A stretch of DNA of 64,000 bases, taken from Chryseobacterium endalhagicum (GTDB lineage: Bacteria; Bacteroidota; Bacteroidia; Flavobacteriales; Weeksellaceae). Under the pieces are notes generated by a model. It was not told the DNA's origin. It was given only the letters and a program-made list of their open reading frames with translations, and did no database searches. The position numbers and the translations under genes are program-made. Within the stretch, counting starts at the first letter, position 1, and every line of letters begins with the position of its first letter. The stretch is from positions 1,253,856 to 1,317,855 of the forward strand of contig NZ_JAELVM010000001.1 of NCBI RefSeq assembly GCF_016745235.1. The letters run 5' to 3'. Shown in pieces: positions 61,717 through 64,000 of the stretch.

Positions 61717-63159
61717 ATGCTCATTAAACAGAAAACAAAGACCTTTTTCCTTTCCTCTTTTCTCATTTCCTCCACGTTTTTTTCACAGGCTCATAATGTA
61801 TCTGCCGGGTATCAGAAGCCGGATGATCCGCTTGTTGTTCAGAATCTGGAGCAGTGGCAGGATCTTAAATTCGGACTGTTTATGCATTGGGGAACCTACA
61901 GCCAGTGGGGCATTGTGGAAAGCTGGAGCCTCTGTCCCGAGGATGAATCCTGGACCCAGAGAAAACCAGAACACGGAAAATCCTATACGGAATACGTGAA
62001 AAATTATGAAAATCTTCAGACCACCTTTAATCCTGTTGATTTTAACCCTCAGAAATGGGCGGATGCAGCAAAGAAAGCCGGGATGAAGTATGTGGTTTTT
62101 ACCACCAAGCACCACGACGGTTTCTCCATGTTTGATACCAAAGAAACCGATTATAAAGTAACTTCAGCCAAAACACCTTTCTCCAAAAATCCTAGAGCAG
62201 ATGTCACCAGAGAAATCTTCAATGCTTTCAGAAAAGATGGATTCAAAATAGGAGCCTACTTTTCAAAACCGGACTGGCATTCCGAAAACTACTGGTGGCC
62301 TTATTTTCCGCCTAAAGACAGAAATGTAAACTACGATCCGAAGAAATATCCCGAAAGATGGGATTCCTTTAAAAAGTTTACCTTTAATCAGCTCAATGAA
62401 ATTACTTCCAACTACGGAAAGATTGATATCCTTTGGCTGGATGGAGGCTGGGTGCGCCCTTTCAAAACCATTGATCCCTCTGTAGAATGGCAGCGAACCA
62501 TTAAAGTGGAGCAGGACATCGACATGGATAAAATAGGAACCATGGCCAGAAAAAACCAGCCGGGAATCATTGTGGTAGACCGTACCGTTCCGGGAAAATG
62601 GGAAAATTATGTGACTCCTGAACAGGCTGTTCCCGAACATGCACTTTCTATCCCCTGGGAAAGCTGTATCACAATGGGAGATTCCTTCTCTTATGTTCCC
62701 AATGACAACTACAAATCCTCTCAGAAAATCATAGAAACCCTTATTAAAATTATTTCAAGAGGCGGAAATTATCTGATGAATATTGCTCCCGGACCCAATG
62801 GTGATTATGATGCCGTGGTGTATGACAGATTAAAGGAAATTTCCGGATGGATGGATAAAAACCAGTCGGCGGTATTTGCAACCAGAAGTGCAGAGCCGTA
62901 CCACGACGGAAACTTTTACTACACCCAGGCGAAAGACGGGAAGACCCTCAATATTTTTCACATCGATGATAAGGCAGATTATCATGCTCCGTCCGTGCTC
63001 AGCTTTTCAATTCCGGAAAATTTTAAACCCAGATCATTAAAGGTTTTGGGAATGAATTCAAACGTACAGTGGAAGCAGTCAGGAAGCAAAATAGAAGTAA
63101 AACTGCCGGAAGAAAGGGCAAAATTAAAGTATGCAGCCGTAATTCAAATGACTCAATAA
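61717..63159 (+). CDS. GH29 alpha-L-fucosidase
   Basis: 480 residues, secreted (signal peptide near SSFLISSTFFSQ). It removes alpha-linked fucose from glycans by retaining hydrolysis. The catalytic nucleophile is Asp242 in KIDILWLDGGW. Substrate-binding blocks are KFGLFMHWGTYSQWG, YVVFTTKHHDGFSMFD and KIGAYFSKPDWH. The C-terminal part after about residue 370 is a beta-sandwich (FKPRSLKVLGMNSNVQWKQS). The next gene, a GH3 glycosidase, overlaps its stop by one base (TAATG). Possible targets are fucosylated host or plant glycans. Confidence 0.93.
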   Translation: MLIKQKTKTFFLSSFLISSTFFSQAHNVSAGYQKPDDPLVVQNLEQWQDLKFGLFMHWGTYSQWGIVESWSLCPEDESWTQRKPEHGKSYTEYVKNYENLQTTFNPVDFNPQKWADAAKKAGMKYVVFTTKHHDGFSMFDTKETDYKVTSAKTPFSKNPRADVTREIFNAFRKDGFKIGAYFSKPDWHSENYWWPYFPPKDRNVNYDPKKYPERWDSFKKFTFNQLNEITSNYGKIDILWLDGGWVRPFKTIDPSVEWQRTIKVEQDIDMDKIGTMARKNQPGIIVVDRTVPGKWENYVTPEQAVPEHALSIPWESCITMGDSFSYVPNDNYKSSQKIIETLIKIISRGGNYLMNIAPGPNGDYDAVVYDRLKEISGWMDKNQSAVFATRSAEPYHDGNFYYTQAKDGKTLNIFHIDDKADYHAPSVLSFSIPENFKPRSLKVLGMNSNVQWKQSGSKIEVKLPEERAKLKYAAVIQMTQ

Positions 63160-64000
63160 TGAAGCTGAATTTTATCAAAGTTACGGTCATTACTTTCTCA
63201 CTAAGTTCCGTTTTTCTGTATGCCCAGAAAGAAAAACCGCTGTACAAAGATCCAAAGCAGCCCGTTGAAATCAGAGTTCAGGATCTGTTAAAAAGAATGA
63301 CTCCCGAAGAGAAATTCTGGCAGTGTTTTATGATCCCGGGAGATCTGGATCATGTCCCGAAAGATCAGTACAGACACGGAATTTTTGGACTGCAGGTAAG
63401 CGCTTCCAACCAGGGTGGCGGGGCTGCCGGACAATTGCTGAAATACAATGCGGATGAAGACGCTGAAAAGCTGGCAAAAAAGATCAATTTCATTCAGAAA
63501 TATTTTATGGAGGAATCCCGGTTGGGCATCCCGATTATCCCTTTTGATGAGGCTTTACACGGTCTGGTACGTGAGGGTGCGACTGCTTTTCCACAGGCAT
63601 TAGGACTTGCGGCCACTTTTAATCCCGAACTGATGAAGCAGGTTTCTTCCGCTATTGCAAAAGAATCAAAATTAAGAGGAATCCGCCAGATTCTGACGCC
63701 CGTAGTCAATCTGGCCAGCGATGTGAGATGGGGACGGACAGAGGAAACGTATGGGGAAGATCCCTTTTTAACCTCTGTGATGGGAGTCAGTTTTGTAAGC
63801 TCATTTGAAAATATGGGGATCATTACCACTCCGAAGCATTTTCTAGCTAATGTAGGGGAAGGCGGACGAGATTCTTATCCTGTTCACTGGAGCAGAAGGT
63901 ATCTTGAAGAAACTCATCTTGTTCCTTTTCACAAGGCATTTACATCAGGAAAAAGCAGATCGGTGATGACTTCTTACAATCTTTTAGACGGAAGACCTTC
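63159..64000 (+). CDS. GH3-family beta-glycosidase, 3' end cut off
   Basis: Partial; starts at ATG 63159, overlapping the fucosidase stop by one base, and remains open to the window end (about 280 codons). Signal peptide (MKLNFIKVTVITFSLSSVFL then YAQ). GH3 N-domain marks: LLKRMTPEEKFWQ, RLGIPIIPFDEALHGLV, ATAFPQALGLAATFN, GRTEETYGEDPFLTSVM and ITTPKHFLANVGEG. Retaining exo-glycosidase releasing beta-glucose, xylose or related sugars; the nucleophile Asp would lie beyond the window. With the GH29 enzyme it forms a glycan-degrading pair. Confidence 0.92.
   Translation, partial: MKLNFIKVTVITFSLSSVFLYAQKEKPLYKDPKQPVEIRVQDLLKRMTPEEKFWQCFMIPGDLDHVPKDQYRHGIFGLQVSASNQGGGAAGQLLKYNADEDAEKLAKKINFIQKYFMEESRLGIPIIPFDEALHGLVREGATAFPQALGLAATFNPELMKQVSSAIAKESKLRGIRQILTPVVNLASDVRWGRTEETYGEDPFLTSVMGVSFVSSFENMGIITTPKHFLANVGEGGRDSYPVHWSRRYLEETHLVPFHKAFTSGKSRSVMTSYNLLDGRP

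Overview
The window looks like a chromosome segment of a flavobacterium of the Chryseobacterium/Elizabethkingia type (Bacteroidetes, Weeksellaceae). The evidence is: many promoters of the Bacteroidetes form TAnnTTTG close to start codons; a type IX secretion (T9SS) sorting tail; a SusC/TonB plug-like domain; GH109, GH29 and GH3 glycosidases; tandem GG-leader 'bacteriocin-like' peptides; and AT-rich spacers full of short hairpin repeats. I saw no rRNA, tRNA, CRISPR array, transposase or integrase. The organism assignment is inference.

Layout. Bases 1-557 hold the end of a siderophore-interacting protein. Bases 676-9981 form a defence island. Its left part is a minus-strand operon with Vsr endonuclease, an unknown 129-residue protein, a cytosine-C5 methyltransferase and a restriction enzyme with an NgoFVII-like DNA-recognition tail. 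An XRE regulator, an uncharacterised helical protein and a striking hairpin cluster follow, then the methylation-dependent McrB/McrC pair. Bases 10077-13475 encode secreted lineage-specific surface proteins. Bases 13528-16666 carry a methyltransferase and a divergent Lrp regulator/MFS exporter pair. Bases 17093-24799 carry a phosphoesterase and an AraC regulator next to a complete RND efflux operon. Bases 24858-35562 hold housekeeping and stress genes (DUF2652, Fic, cupin, pirin, topoisomerase III, thioesterase, S9 peptidase, DNA glycosylase) separated by spacers rich in dispersed repeats.

Bases 36187-39504 are a tight three-gene operon: a Tat-exported GH109 alpha-N-acetylgalactosaminidase, a sugar nucleotidyltransferase and a sugar 1-kinase. 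Together they suggest a route from alpha-GalNAc glycans to UDP-GalNAc. Then come AIM24, queA, rlmN, a sterol-desaturase-family protein, a polyprenyl synthase and a fused 2-oxoacid dehydrogenase E1. An HxlR/Old Yellow Enzyme divergent pair has a phased GTTAC operator candidate. At 51890-52258 two tandem small genes encode 53- and 52-residue GG-leader cysteine peptides, next to a secreted C1 peptidase.

Bases 53821-56840 carry an ECF sigma factor followed by an unusual fusion: membrane-anchored anti-sigma-like N-terminus, TonB plug-like domain and VWA domain. Bases 57288-61666 form a GbsR-type regulated cluster of small membrane proteins, a DCC thiol-disulfide protein, DUF2071 and a TIGR01777 epimerase. 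A 24-base inverted-repeat operator candidate lies both before the regulator and before the membrane genes. The window ends with a GH29 fucosidase and a truncated GH3 glycosidase.

The most promising leads are the tandem GG-leader peptides, the GbsR-regulated membrane cluster, the plug-VWA fusion, the GalNAc operon, the hairpin cluster before mcrB, and a three-copy, roughly 113-base miniature repeat with CATTAAG/CTTAATG ends.
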